64,000 nt of DNA from Trebonia sp963773105 (GTDB lineage Bacteria > Actinomycetota > Actinomycetes > Streptosporangiales > Streptosporangiaceae). Shown in pieces: positions 24,949 to 32,801 of this stretch. The notes under the pieces were generated by a model that saw nothing but the letters and a program-made list of their open reading frames with translations, did no database searches and was not told the origin of the DNA. Where the stretch lies: positions 124,001-188,000 of the forward strand of contig CAVZAA010000003.1 of assembly GCA_963773105.1 (NCBI GenBank), in the 5' to 3' direction. The first letter of the stretch is position 1. Every line of letters starts with the position of its first letter. A program made the position numbers and the translations under genes.

Positions 24949-24996
24949 GTGGAACCAGGGTCCGTTCGAGATGACGGACTTTGTCTTTCGGTTTTG
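24949..24996 (+). repeat. Dispersed 3'-end element, copy A
   Basis: GTGGAACCA (24949-24957), CCGTTCGA (24962-24969), ATGACGG (24971-24977) and then a T-rich tract (TTTGTCTTTCGGTTTTG). The same blocks in the same order occur at 58331. It lies 62 bases after the stop of the enolase-type gene, between convergent genes. CCGT and ACGG can pair to form a short stem before the T-rich run, so a terminator role is possible. Confidence 0.65.
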
Positions 24997-25053
24997 AATG
25001 CCGGGCGGCCGGGGGAACTGGGTTGCCGGGCTTGGGTGGCCGGGCCTGGTTGA

Positions 25054-25569
25054 CTAGCGCGGCGGTCGCGGGTCGGCCGCCGGTTCCGGCAGCAGCCCGG
25101 TCTCGCTGAGCATGTAGCGGGCGCGGTCGACGGTGCCCTCGCGTGCGATCAGGTCGTAGTGGGTCGCGGTCAGCCCGCGGACGGAGCTGAAGTCGCGCTG
25201 GCCGCGGGTCCGGGCATGAGCCAGGTACCCGAAGACGGCGCCCCAGCCCGCCCCGAGCGCGGCACCGGTCAGCACGACCGCGATGAGCGAGTGCCCGGAG
25301 GTGAACAGCCCGAGCAGAATCCCGATCAGCAGACCAGCCCACAGGCCGCTCAGCGCTCCCGCGGCGGTCGCACGCGCGCTGGTGAGCCGGCCGGTTACCC
25401 GCTCGACCAGCCGCAGACCCGATCCGACGATGTCGAGCTTCTCGACCGGGAAGCCGTCGTCGGACAGCCGGTCGACCGCGCGCTGGGCGCTCTCGTAGTC
25501 ATCGAAGCGCGCGACGGTGTTCCAGGCGGCGCTGATCGGGTTGAGCACCGGCATCCCGGTTCCTAGCAT
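25054..25569 (-). CDS. General stress protein (YflT/GSP17M-like domain) with glycine-zipper helices
   Basis: A 171-residue protein. Residues 17-60 (ARFDDYESAQRAVDRLSDDG and VEKLDIVGSGLRLVERVTGR) match the GSP17M/YflT domain found in actinobacterial stress proteins. Two glycine-rich hydrophobic helices follow (ALSGLWAGLLIGILLGLF and VVLTGAALGAGWGAVFG), then an acid/base tail with ATHYDLIAREGTVDRARYML. Location at the membrane and a role in stress are inferred from family members. ATG at 25569. Confidence 0.8.
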   Translation of the reverse strand: MLGTGMPVLNPISAAWNTVARFDDYESAQRAVDRLSDDGFPVEKLDIVGSGLRLVERVTGRLTSARATAAGALSGLWAGLLIGILLGLFTSGHSLIAVVLTGAALGAGWGAVFGYLAHARTRGQRDFSSVRGLTATHYDLIAREGTVDRARYMLSETGLLPEPAADPRPPR

Positions 25570-25733
25570 CGCTGTTTCCCTGCCCTTCCTACCTCGTGGT
25601 TCACATCAATCAGGCTCGGCCATCGCTGTGCAGGGGCGGTCGATGCCAGGTGGAGATCCGGTGGAGACGCCGGCCGGGGTCATCTCCATCCGGGCTCCAA
25701 CCCGCGCACACCGGGTTTCCGCGCCGGCGGCCA

Positions 25734-26693
25734 TTACTGGGAAAGATCGCATTCCGGACGTGAGGTGACGTGATGGCTTGGGTGGCGCTGGTTACGGCCG
25801 GCTTGTTCGAGACCGGGTTCGCCGTGTGCCTGAAACTGAGCAACGGCCTGCGGGTCCCGTGGCCGGTGGCGGGGTTCGCGCTGTGCGCGCTGATCAGCTT
25901 CGGGCTGCTGACCGTGGCGCTGCGCGACCTGCCGGTGGGACCCGCCTACGCGGTCTGGACCGGGATCGGCGCGGCCGGCGCCACCACCGTCGGCATGATC
26001 TTCCTGGGCGACGTCGCATCGGCGGCCAAGCTCGTCTCGATCGCGCTCATCCTGGCCGGGGTGGTCGGGCTCAACCTGTCCGGCGGGACCCCCTGACCTA
26101 GCGGCCGCGGCCCGGCCGCGCAGGCGGCGGATGCCCTCGATCACGGCGCTGATCGCGATCGACGCGCCGAACGCGATGGCGAGCCCGGCCCAGGGGTTGC
26201 CCTCGAACGCCCGGCCGCCGATGCGGCCGATCAGGAACGCGTAGAGCGCCCAGATGACGGCGGCCGCCGCCGTCGCGGGGACGAATCGCCTGCGCGGGTA
26301 GCCGACGAGCCCGCAGGTGAGGGTTACCGCGGTCCGGCCGCCGGGGATGAAGCGGCAGACGACGATGAGCTGCGGGCCGTACCGGTCAAGCGAGCGCTCC
26401 GCCCACGCCCGAGCCCGCGCGCCCTTGGGCGCGGCGAAGAACCGGCGCTGCACGGCCGCCCCGAAACGGCGGCCGAGCAGGTAGCAGAGGTTATCGCCGA
26501 GGAAGGCGCCCGCCGCCGCGCAGGCCACCAGCAGGGCGATGCGCGGGTCGGTGCTTCCCGCGGTCGTCACGCCGAGGGCGATGACGGCGGTCTCGCTCGG
26601 CAGGACCGGGAAGATCGCGTCGAAGGCCGGGATGACCAGCGCGATCAGGTAGGAGATGACCGAGTCGACCTGCAGAGTGTCGAGCACGCTCAC
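25734..26693 (-). CDS. DedA-family membrane protein with antisense-coded C-terminal run-on
   Basis: The first 195 or so residues are a DedA protein, a conserved membrane family tied to lipid flipping and membrane potential: PVLPSETAVIALGV with its Glu, GAFLGDNLCYLLGRRFG, RYGPQLIVVCRFIPGGRTAV and WALYAFLIGRIGGRAFEG. After the last helix and RRLRGRAAAAR no stop is met; the frame runs another 120 codons, fully antisense to the SMR gene. A TAG lies one frame off at the expected end (near 26100), so a one-base deletion may have removed the true stop. GTG start overlaps the stop of a 38-residue gene. Confidence 0.78.
   Translation of the reverse strand: MSVLDTLQVDSVISYLIALVIPAFDAIFPVLPSETAVIALGVTTAGSTDPRIALLVACAAAGAFLGDNLCYLLGRRFGAAVQRRFFAAPKGARARAWAERSLDRYGPQLIVVCRFIPGGRTAVTLTCGLVGYPRRRFVPATAAAAVIWALYAFLIGRIGGRAFEGNPWAGLAIAFGASIAISAVIEGIRRLRGRAAAARSGGPAGQVEPDHPGQDERDRDELGRRCDVAQEDHADGGGAGRADPGPDRVGGSHRQVAQRHGQQPEADQRAQREPRHRPRDPQAVAQFQAHGEPGLEQAGRNQRHPSHHVTSRPECDLSQ
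25773..26096 (+). CDS. Small multidrug resistance (SMR) family transporter, SugE/Gdx-like
   Basis: A 107-residue four-helix transporter. The first helix AWVALVTAGLFETGFAVCLK has the essential Glu of the family, and AYAVWTGIGAAGATTVGMIF is the signature helix. The SugE/Gdx subgroup exports guanidinium; EmrE-like members export cationic drugs. The LFETGFAVCLKLSNG spacing and the short final helix favour the SugE/Gdx side. ATG 25773 is preferred over GTG 25770 because GAGGTGA lies upstream. No guanidine riboswitch was recognised before it. The DedA frame runs antisense through the whole gene. Confidence 0.87.
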   Translation: MAWVALVTAGLFETGFAVCLKLSNGLRVPWPVAGFALCALISFGLLTVALRDLPVGPAYAVWTGIGAAGATTVGMIFLGDVASAAKLVSIALILAGVVGLNLSGGTP

Positions 26694-26806
26694 TGGCGGC
26701 CCCCCTTTTCTCGCCGCCGGGCGCGGAGCAGTCGGACGCACAGCACGGCGAGGCAGATGCCGAAGATGATCCACGGCGCCACCACGATCAGGAAGCTCTC
26801 GGTCAT
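26690..26806 (-). CDS. 38-residue single-helix membrane peptide coupled to DedA
   Basis: The frame from ATG 26806 encodes one hydrophobic helix (FLIVVAPWIIFGICLAVLCV) followed by a basic tail (RLLRARRREKGGRQ), the usual layout of small bacterial membrane proteins with the tail inside. Its stop overlaps the DedA GTG (GTGA), so translation is coupled. The ribosome site is weak. It may modulate DedA. No family recognised. Confidence 0.55.
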   Translation of the reverse strand: MTESFLIVVAPWIIFGICLAVLCVRLLRARRREKGGRQ

Positions 26807-26938
26807 CGGCCCTGCCTTATGCTGCGGTGCAAGCGGTATCGCTGTGCGTTACCAGTCCACCAGTTGAGCGTGCCCGCTCGATGGAGCTGACATGGTGGCG
26901 GTGTGGAGGCGCACTACGCGGCGGCGAGGGGAGGCGCA

Positions 26939-27637
26939 ATGGCGGCCACCGTTCTGGTGGTGGAGGACGAGCGCAAGCTGCGGGACTTCATCCGGTCCTA
27001 CCTGGAGCGAGCGGGTTTCACCGTGCTCTCGACCGGCTCAGGCGCGGAGGCGATCACGATGGCGACCACCGCCGCGCCCGACCTCGTGGTCCTCGACCTC
27101 GGCCTGCCCGACGTGTCGGGCGAGACCGTGGCCAGCGAGCTGCGGGCGATGTCGGCGGTTCCCATCGTGATGCTGACGGCCAGGGCGGCCGAGGAGGACC
27201 GGATACGCGGGCTCGAACTCGGCGCCGATGACTACATGACGAAGCCGTTCAGCCCGCGGGAACTGGTGCTGCGGGTGCAGGCGATCCTCCGCCGGGGCGG
27301 CCCGGCGGCGGCCAAGTCGGGTGTCACCGGGTACGGCGGCGGCACCCTGGTAATCGACGAGCCGCGGCGCAGCGCGACCGTCCGCGGCGTGCCCGTCCAG
27401 CTCACGCCCACCGAGTGGGGCATCCTGGTCACGCTGGCGACCGTGCCCGGGCGGGTCTACTCCCGGTTCGAGCTGATTAACAAGGTGCGGGGCTACGAGT
27501 TCGACGGCTACGAGCGCACGGTCGACTCGCACGTGAAGAACCTCCGCCGCAAGATCGAGGAGGATCCGGCCGACCCCCGGGTGATCGAGACCGTGCTCGG
27601 CGGCGGCTACCGGCTTGGCCTGACCCGCGATGACTGA
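26939..27637 (+). CDS. OmpR/PhoB-family response regulator
   Basis: A 232-residue DNA-binding response regulator. Receiver domain: VLVVEDERKLRDF with the acidic pair, phospho-Asp in LVVLDLGLPD (about 51), Thr in VMLTARA and Lys in MTKPFSP. The winged-helix domain has LTPTEWGILVTLATVPGRVY and the recognition helix ERTVDSHVKNLRRKIEED. ATG 26939 is chosen for the GAGGGGAGG before it. The gene overlaps the kinase start by eight bases, so the two are co-translated. Targets unknown. Confidence 0.92.
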   Translation: MAATVLVVEDERKLRDFIRSYLERAGFTVLSTGSGAEAITMATTAAPDLVVLDLGLPDVSGETVASELRAMSAVPIVMLTARAAEEDRIRGLELGADDYMTKPFSPRELVLRVQAILRRGGPAAAKSGVTGYGGGTLVIDEPRRSATVRGVPVQLTPTEWGILVTLATVPGRVYSRFELINKVRGYEFDGYERTVDSHVKNLRRKIEEDPADPRVIETVLGGGYRLGLTRDD

Positions 27638-30600
27638 GGCGCCGCCGCCGCAGCGCGGCAGCACGCTCGGGCTGCGGCTGGCGCTGGCGTTCCTCGGCGT
27701 CTCGCTGGCGGCGGTCGCCCTGCTCGCGGTGCTCGCCGCGGTGTTCTCCGCCGTCGACGTGTCCCAGCTCGCCAACCGGCAGCGCGACGAGCTGGCAGGC
27801 GCCTTCGCGGTAGCGGCGGCCGGCTCGTGGGACGCCAACCGGGGCTGGGCCGGCGCCGACCTCACGCCCGTCCGCGACCTGGCCGAGCGCGGTGGCGTGC
27901 AGCTGCAACTGCGCGATGACGCGGGTCACGCGGTCACCAGCACCAACGGCTTCGCGGCGGCCGACGAACCCCAGTCGAGCGTGCCCGTGGTGGTCGATGG
28001 GCGCCAGGTCGGCACCGTCCTCGTCGGCCTCACCGCGTCCGGTCTCGGCGGCGCCGATAACATCCTGCGGACGGCGCTGTTGCGAGCCATCGCGGGGACC
28101 GCCGGGCTCGCCGCGCTGCTCGCGCTCGTCGCCGGGCTCGGAGTCGCCCGGCGCATCACCCGCCCCATCGCCCGGCTGATCACGGTGACCAGGGCGATGG
28201 CAAGCGGCGACCGGTCGGCCCGGGCGGGGCAGGTGAGCGGGCCGGGCGAACTGCGCGAACTCGCCGCCGCGTTCGATCAGATGGCCGACACGCTCGACCG
28301 CGAGGACAAGATCCGCCGGGACCTGGTGGCGAGCGTCGCGCACGAGCTCCGCACGCCGGTGGCGGTCCTCCAGGCGGGACACGAGGCCCTGCTCGACGGC
28401 GTCACCGAGGCCACCCCGGAGGAACTGGGGTCGCTCCGCGATGAGGTGCTGCGGCTGGCCCGCATGGTCGACGACCTGCAGACGATGGCGGCGGCGGACG
28501 CGGCCGTGCTGCATCTGACGCGCGAGCCGCGCGATCTGGCCGACATCGCGCTGGCGGCGGCCGACAGCCTGAGCCGCCGGTTCGAGGCCGCCTCGGTCAC
28601 GCTCGACCGCCAGCTGGCCGAGGCGCCGGTCGTCGTCGATGAGCGGTGGATGCACCAGGTGGTGACCAACCTGCTCGGCAACGCGCTCAAGTTCACCCCG
28701 GCGGGCGGCCGGGTCACGGTGCGCACCGGGCGCGACGGTCAGCGGGCGGTGCTCACGGTCGCCGACACCGGCGTCGGCATTCCGGCCGATGAGCTGCCGC
28801 ACGTCTTCGACCGGTTCTGGCGCGGCCAGGCGGCCGCGCGGACTTCCGGCAGCGGAATCGGCCTCGCCATCGCCGCCGAGCTGACCTCGGCTCACGGCGG
28901 CACGCTGACCGCCGCCAGCCAGCCGGGGCAGGGAACCACCGTCACCCTCACGCTGCCCCGGGCCAGGCTAATCCAGGCAGGACGCGGTGGAGTTGGCCGC
29001 CAGGGCGGCGAGGTCGCTGAGGCCGAGTCCGAGGCCGGATGCGAGCGCCAGGTAGTTGTCGGCGACGTAGCCGCCGAAGTAGGCGGGGTCATCGGAGTTG
29101 ATGGTGACGTTGACGCCCGCGTCGAGCAGCGCGGGCAGCGGGTGGGCGGCGATCGTGGGGACGCAGCGGAGCCGGACGTTGGACAGCGGGCAGACCGTCA
29201 GCGCGGTGCCGTCGGCCGCGAGCCGCCGCAGCAGCGCCGGGTCCTCGACGCTGCGGATGCCGTGGTCGACCCGCTCCACCCCGAGCAGGTCGATCGCCTG
29301 CCAGACGTATTCCGGCGGCCCTTCCTCCCCGGCGTGGGCGACGGTGTGCAGTCCGAGCCCGCGGGCGGCTTCGAATACCCCGGCGAAGTCGGCCGGCGGG
29401 TAGCCGACCTCGGCCGAGTCGAGCCCGACGGCGAGCAGCTGGCCGGCGTGCCCGGCGAGCTCGTCGAGCGTCTTGGCGGCGGCGTCGGGACCCAGGTCGC
29501 GCAGGAAGCAGGCGATGAGCCCGACCTGGGGACCGCCGCTTTCCGCGCTGCGGGCGGCGGCGGTCCGCAGCCCGCCGATGACCTCGGTCAGCGGGACGCC
29601 GCGGGACAGGTGCACCTGCGGGTCGAAGAACATCTCGACCCGCGTCACCCCGTCCGCCCGCGCCCGGGCGAGGTAGGCCGAGGCGAGATCGGCGAAGTCC
29701 TCCGCCGTCCGGAGCACCGCCATGCACTCGTAGTACAGGCCGAGGAACGAGCTCAGGTCGCTGAACGAGTACGCGCCCCGCAACGCCTCGATGTCCTGGT
29801 AGGACAGCCCCACGCCGTTGCGGGCGGCGAGCTCGAACGCGAGCTCGGGCTCGAGCGTGCCCTCGATGTGCAGGTGCAGCTCGGCCTTGGGCAGGGCGCT
29901 GACCTGCGCGCGGGTGACGGTCACGAGAACGGTCGCCTCTCTGGTGTCGTCGTCTGCTCGGTGAAGTTCTGTGGAGCCTACGACATAGGCGCGACCGGGG
30001 GTTGCGGGCCCGCCCGCTTCTTGCTGTTATCGGATCAGGAGCTGCTGGTCTTCTGCGGCGCCCGGATAACGACCAGGCGCGCATCGCGGGTGCCGCTGAC
30101 CACCGGGCCGCCGACGAACACCAGCTCGCCCGCCGACAGCGCCCCGGTCGTGGTCTTGGCGCCGTTCTGGCGCACGACCGAGTCGCTGACGAGCGTCCAG
30201 CTCCAGGTGGTGCCGTCCTTCGCCCGTACCACGACGTCCCCGCCCGCGACCGACGTGATCGTGCCCCGCTCGAACGCCAGCGTCTTCGGGCCGGTCTTCG
30301 TCTCGAAGGTGAACTGTCCGTCGATGCCGCCGAGCCGGCGGAGCCTGCCGAGCGCGGCGCGCAGGTGGCGCTGCCTGACGGTCGCGCCGCTGGCGGTCGT
30401 CGCGGGGGTAGCCGCGGTCGTGAGCGCGGAGTTCAGCACCGCCGCCTGCCCGGTGGGGCCGGCCGCGGCCGCCGCCGGGCCGCCGCTCAGCATCGTCACC
30501 GCGCCGAAGGCCGCGCCGCCCACCAGCACGCCTGCGGCGGCCAGGCCGGCGATCATCCGCCCGCGACCGCCGCCCCGACCGCCTTTGGGGTCGGCGCTGT

Positions 30601-30686
30601 GCGGAGCGGTCGGCTGGGAACCCTGGTTCATGGTGTTGTCCATGTCACCGAGACTGCCCGGCGGGTCTGGGAAGTCGGACTGCTAA
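27630..30686 (+). CDS. Sensor histidine kinase; frame runs on past its natural end
   Basis: Residues 1-449 are a complete membrane kinase: helix 1 at about 15-40, a 90-residue extracellular domain, helix 2 (LRAIAGTAGLAALLALVAGL), HAMP, H-box SVAHELRTPVAVL, N-box NLLGNALKF, G1 DTGVGIP and G2 GSGIGLAIA, ending in TTVTLTLPRA at about 28965. No stop is met there; the frame continues 570 codons, antisense to the deaminase and the next gene, with no domain signal. A TAA sits one base off frame at 28969-28971, so a single inserted base could have hidden the real stop. The functional product is probably the first 449 residues. Confidence 0.8.
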   Translation: MTEAPPPQRGSTLGLRLALAFLGVSLAAVALLAVLAAVFSAVDVSQLANRQRDELAGAFAVAAAGSWDANRGWAGADLTPVRDLAERGGVQLQLRDDAGHAVTSTNGFAAADEPQSSVPVVVDGRQVGTVLVGLTASGLGGADNILRTALLRAIAGTAGLAALLALVAGLGVARRITRPIARLITVTRAMASGDRSARAGQVSGPGELRELAAAFDQMADTLDREDKIRRDLVASVAHELRTPVAVLQAGHEALLDGVTEATPEELGSLRDEVLRLARMVDDLQTMAAADAAVLHLTREPRDLADIALAAADSLSRRFEAASVTLDRQLAEAPVVVDERWMHQVVTNLLGNALKFTPAGGRVTVRTGRDGQRAVLTVADTGVGIPADELPHVFDRFWRGQAAARTSGSGIGLAIAAELTSAHGGTLTAASQPGQGTTVTLTLPRARLIQAGRGGVGRQGGEVAEAESEAGCERQVVVGDVAAEVGGVIGVDGDVDARVEQRGQRVGGDRGDAAEPDVGQRADRQRGAVGREPPQQRRVLDAADAVVDPLHPEQVDRLPDVFRRPFLPGVGDGVQSEPAGGFEYPGEVGRRVADLGRVEPDGEQLAGVPGELVERLGGGVGTQVAQEAGDEPDLGTAAFRAAGGGGPQPADDLGQRDAAGQVHLRVEEHLDPRHPVRPRPGEVGRGEIGEVLRRPEHRHALVVQAEERAQVAERVRAPQRLDVLVGQPHAVAGGELERELGLERALDVQVQLGLGQGADLRAGDGHENGRLSGVVVCSVKFCGAYDIGATGGCGPARFLLLSDQELLVFCGARITTRRASRVPLTTGPPTNTSSPADSAPVVVLAPFWRTTESLTSVQLQVVPSFARTTTSPPATDVIVPRSNASVFGPVFVSKVNCPSMPPSRRSLPSAARRWRCLTVAPLAVVAGVAAVVSAEFSTAACPVGPAAAAAGPPLSIVTAPKAAPPTSTPAAARPAIIRPRPPPRPPLGSALCGAVGWEPWFMVLSMSPRLPGGSGKSDC
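28968..29924 (-). CDS. Adenosine/adenine deaminase family protein, short C-terminus
   Basis: A 318-residue zinc aminohydrolase converting adenine or adenosine to hypoxanthine or inosine. Zinc and catalytic residues: HLHIEGT (about 18), HAGEEGPPEYVWQAI (about 195), VDHGIRSV, and NSDDPAYFGG. The HIEGT and HAGEEGP forms resemble the adenine deaminase subgroup more than classical adenosine deaminase (HLDG). The chain stops at NSTASCLD, about 20 residues earlier than relatives I know, right where the convergent kinase ends. GTG start. Likely role: purine salvage. Confidence 0.85.
   Translation of the reverse strand: MTVTRAQVSALPKAELHLHIEGTLEPELAFELAARNGVGLSYQDIEALRGAYSFSDLSSFLGLYYECMAVLRTAEDFADLASAYLARARADGVTRVEMFFDPQVHLSRGVPLTEVIGGLRTAAARSAESGGPQVGLIACFLRDLGPDAAAKTLDELAGHAGQLLAVGLDSAEVGYPPADFAGVFEAARGLGLHTVAHAGEEGPPEYVWQAIDLLGVERVDHGIRSVEDPALLRRLAADGTALTVCPLSNVRLRCVPTIAAHPLPALLDAGVNVTINSDDPAYFGGYVADNYLALASGLGLGLSDLAALAANSTASCLD
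30035..30643 (-). CDS. Membrane-anchored secreted protein of unknown function
   Basis: A 202-residue protein: a Gly/Arg-rich cytoplasmic start, one helix at about 30-53 (MIAGLAAAGVLVGGAAFGAV), an Ala/Thr-rich linker and an extracellular domain (about 85-195) with beta-rich sequence (FTFETKTGPKTLAFERGTIT, VVVRAKDGTTWSWTLVSDSV). The extracellular part resembles small DUF5666-like beta domains, but this is not certain. GTG- or ATG-led N-terminus; ATG 30643 used. It stands alone between the deaminase and the luciferase-like genes. Confidence 0.72.
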   Translation of the reverse strand: MDNTMNQGSQPTAPHSADPKGGRGGGRGRMIAGLAAAGVLVGGAAFGAVTMLSGGPAAAAAGPTGQAAVLNSALTTAATPATTASGATVRQRHLRAALGRLRRLGGIDGQFTFETKTGPKTLAFERGTITSVAGGDVVVRAKDGTTWSWTLVSDSVVRQNGAKTTTGALSAGELVFVGGPVVSGTRDARLVVIRAPQKTSSS

Positions 30687-30795
30687 GTCTGGGAATACGC
30701 CGGTAACTCGCCCCGAGATCGCGGTGAGCCGGGGCCGGCCCGCCAGATCGCGGGCCGCCGCCGCGTGGCCGGGGCGGCTTGCCAGAATGATCACT

Positions 30796-31623
30796 ATGGA
30801 ATTCGGCGTAGCGATCTTTCCCACGCATGACGCGATCCGGCCGGGCGACGTCGCCCGGCTGGCTGAGGAACGGGGACACGAGTCGCTGTTCTTCCCCGAG
30901 CACACCCACATGCCGGTCGAGCACTCGCCCTATCCGGGCGGCGAGCCGCTGCCGCGCCGCTACATCCACACGTTCGACCTGTTCGTGGCCCTGACCGCGG
31001 CGGTGACGGCGACCTCGCGGCTGCGCGTCGGGTCGGGCGTCTGCCTGGTGATCCAGCGCGACCCGATCATCACCGCCAAGGAGACGGCCAGCGTCGACTA
31101 CCTGTCGGGCGGACGGTTCGAGTTCGGCGTCGGGGCGGGCTGGAACCGGCAGGAGATGGCCAACCACGGCACCGATCCGAGCAAGCGGATGGCGGTGATG
31201 CGCGAGCGGGTCGAGGCGATCAAGGCCATCTGGACCGCCGACGAGGCGTCCTACGCGGGCGAGTTCGTGCAGTTCGACCGCATCTGGTCGTGGCCGAAGC
31301 CGGCCCAGCGGCCGCACCCGCCGGTGATCGTCGGCGGCGAGGGGCCGACGGTGTTCGACCGGGTGCTGGCGTTCGGCGACGCCTGGATGCCCAACCACGG
31401 TCCTTCCGACCTGGTCAAGCGCTCGGCGGAGCTGCGACTGCGGGCCGATCGGCCCATCTCCCTGCAGGTCATGGGGGTCCCGGCCGATCCCAAGGTGCTC
31501 GAGTCGTACGCGGCGGCCGGGTTCGACCGGGTGGTGCACTGGCTGCCGTCGGCCGCGCGCGGGCCGGTCGAGCGCGCGCTCGACGGCTACGAGTCCGCGA
31601 TCGCCGAGTTCGCCGGGGAGTGA
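30796..31623 (+). CDS. Luciferase-like (probably F420-dependent) oxidoreductase
   Basis: A 275-residue TIM-barrel oxidoreductase of the bacterial luciferase-like family. Motifs are VAIFPTHDAI near the start, HTFDLFVALTAAVTATSRLR, GGRFEFGVGAGWNRQEMANH and PPVIVGGEGPTVFDR. In actinomycetes this subgroup (TIGR03619-like) mostly uses F420. ATG 30796 is preferred: it fits the family N-terminus and a CAGAAT box lies 7 bases before it, which would make it leaderless; an upstream in-frame ATG exists at 30787. It is followed by a second family member after 7 bases. Confidence 0.85.
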   Translation: MEFGVAIFPTHDAIRPGDVARLAEERGHESLFFPEHTHMPVEHSPYPGGEPLPRRYIHTFDLFVALTAAVTATSRLRVGSGVCLVIQRDPIITAKETASVDYLSGGRFEFGVGAGWNRQEMANHGTDPSKRMAVMRERVEAIKAIWTADEASYAGEFVQFDRIWSWPKPAQRPHPPVIVGGEGPTVFDRVLAFGDAWMPNHGPSDLVKRSAELRLRADRPISLQVMGVPADPKVLESYAAAGFDRVVHWLPSAARGPVERALDGYESAIAEFAGE

Positions 31624-31630
31624 GCCGATC

Positions 31631-32683
31631 ATGATTATCGGGGTGGGGCTTGACGCCGGGCTTGGCCTTCCGTTCGAACAGCTGCGGGCGGCCGCCAGGG
31701 AGGCGGCCGGGCTTGGGTTCGAGAGCCTGTGGACGCCGGCCGGCGGGGTGCCCGATTCGTTCCACGTGTGCTCGGCCTGGGCTCAGGACACCTTCCTGCG
31801 GACCGGGATCTCGGTCGTCCCGGCGGCCCGGATGTGGACCCCGCTTGGCCTGGCCGCGCAGACGGCCACGCTGGCCCAGCTGTCGGCCGGACGGTTCGTG
31901 CTCGGCGTCGGCACCGGAGGTTACGGGCCGAAGTTCTGGGCGTCGGTGGGCCTGCCCGACCGCCCGATCGCGATCATGCGCCAGTACGTCGGCCAGGTCC
32001 GCGGGCTGCTGGCAGGCCAAGAGGTCGCGGCCGGCCCGATCATCGCCCGGGCGGGCACGGGCTCGGGCGCCCCCGGGTGGCCGCAGTCCGCCTCGCTCGG
32101 CCTGGCCGCCCTGCCGCCGGCCCCGGTCGCCCTGGCCGCGCTCGGCCCGCAGATGCTCCGGCTGGCGGGCGAGGTGGCCGACGGCGCGCTGCTCAACTGG
32201 GCCACGCCCGAGCGCATCGCGGTCAGCAGGGAGCTGGTCGACGCGGGGGCCGCCCGGGCGGGCCGCGAACCTGGCTCGGTGCCGATGACCATGTACATCC
32301 GAGTCTGCATCGACGACGACGTGGCGGCCGCGCGGCGGGCGTTCGGCACCCAGGTGCTCGGCTACGCCATGGGCTATCCCGGCCTCCCCCAGAACGAGGG
32401 CTACCGGGGCCTGTTCTCCCAGATGGGCTTCGACGCGGAGCTAACCGAGCTGGAACGGCGGCGCGATCACGGCGCGACCATGACCGAGCTGGTGGACGCC
32501 GCGCCCGACGCGTTGCTGCAGGCGGTCGGGTACTACGGCCCCGCGGGCCCGGCGCCGGCCGCGTTCGCGCGGCTGAGCGCCGGGCTTGACGAGGCCATCG
32601 TCAGGGTCGTCTCCGCCCGGCCCGGCCTCGATCCGGTCATTGAGGCCATGGCCGCGCTGACGCCGAGCGTGATCGCCGGCTGA
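31631..32683 (+). CDS. Luciferase-like oxidoreductase, second copy
   Basis: A 350-residue luciferase-like TIM-barrel enzyme: FEQLRAAAREAAGLGFESLW, RTGISVVPAARMWTPLGLAA, LSAGRFVLGVGTGGYGPKFW and an ALGPQMLRLAGEVADGALLN block, all typical of F420- or FMN-dependent members. It follows the first copy at once, with GGAGTGAG before its ATG, so they are co-expressed. They are distant in sequence, and so a pair with different substrates, not a duplication. Confidence 0.85.
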   Translation: MIIGVGLDAGLGLPFEQLRAAAREAAGLGFESLWTPAGGVPDSFHVCSAWAQDTFLRTGISVVPAARMWTPLGLAAQTATLAQLSAGRFVLGVGTGGYGPKFWASVGLPDRPIAIMRQYVGQVRGLLAGQEVAAGPIIARAGTGSGAPGWPQSASLGLAALPPAPVALAALGPQMLRLAGEVADGALLNWATPERIAVSRELVDAGAARAGREPGSVPMTMYIRVCIDDDVAAARRAFGTQVLGYAMGYPGLPQNEGYRGLFSQMGFDAELTELERRRDHGATMTELVDAAPDALLQAVGYYGPAGPAPAAFARLSAGLDEAIVRVVSARPGLDPVIEAMAALTPSVIAG

Positions 32684-32758
32684 CTAGCCCTGGGCGGCGG
32701 CGGCCACCGGCTGCCATTCGCGCCAGGCGGCCAGCCGGGACTCGTGGTAGGGGGTCAC
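32684..32758 (-). CDS. Possible 24-residue leaderless peptide
   Basis: TAGTCT (32771-32766) ends 7 bases before a GTG at 32758, which opens a 24-codon frame (TPYHESRLAAWREWQPVAAA) closed by TAG. Upstream is an inverted repeat (32772-32796). The peptide resembles no family I know; it may instead be the remaining 5' end of a lost gene. Support is only the promoter-like context. Confidence 0.3.
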   Translation of the reverse strand: MTPYHESRLAAWREWQPVAAAAQG

Positions 32759-32771
32759 GTTCACGAGACTA

Positions 32772-32796
32772 GGAGTTGGTTCTCTAACGCAACTCC
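32772..32796. promoter_or_regulatory. Inverted repeat upstream of the 24-codon frame
   Basis: GGAGTTG (32772-32778) and CAACTCC (32790-32796) are exact inverse copies, with an inner GTT/AAC pair. The site abuts the TAGTCT box and looks like a dimeric repressor operator. It also lies 6 bases past the stop of the 32802 gene. Confidence 0.45.
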
Positions 32797-32801
32797 GCGC
32801 G

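Noticed and set aside
25570..25772. Guanidine riboswitch before the SMR gene
   Set aside because: CCGGACGTGAGGTG looks faintly like the guanidine-III start, but the rest of the conserved core and its pairing partners are missing.
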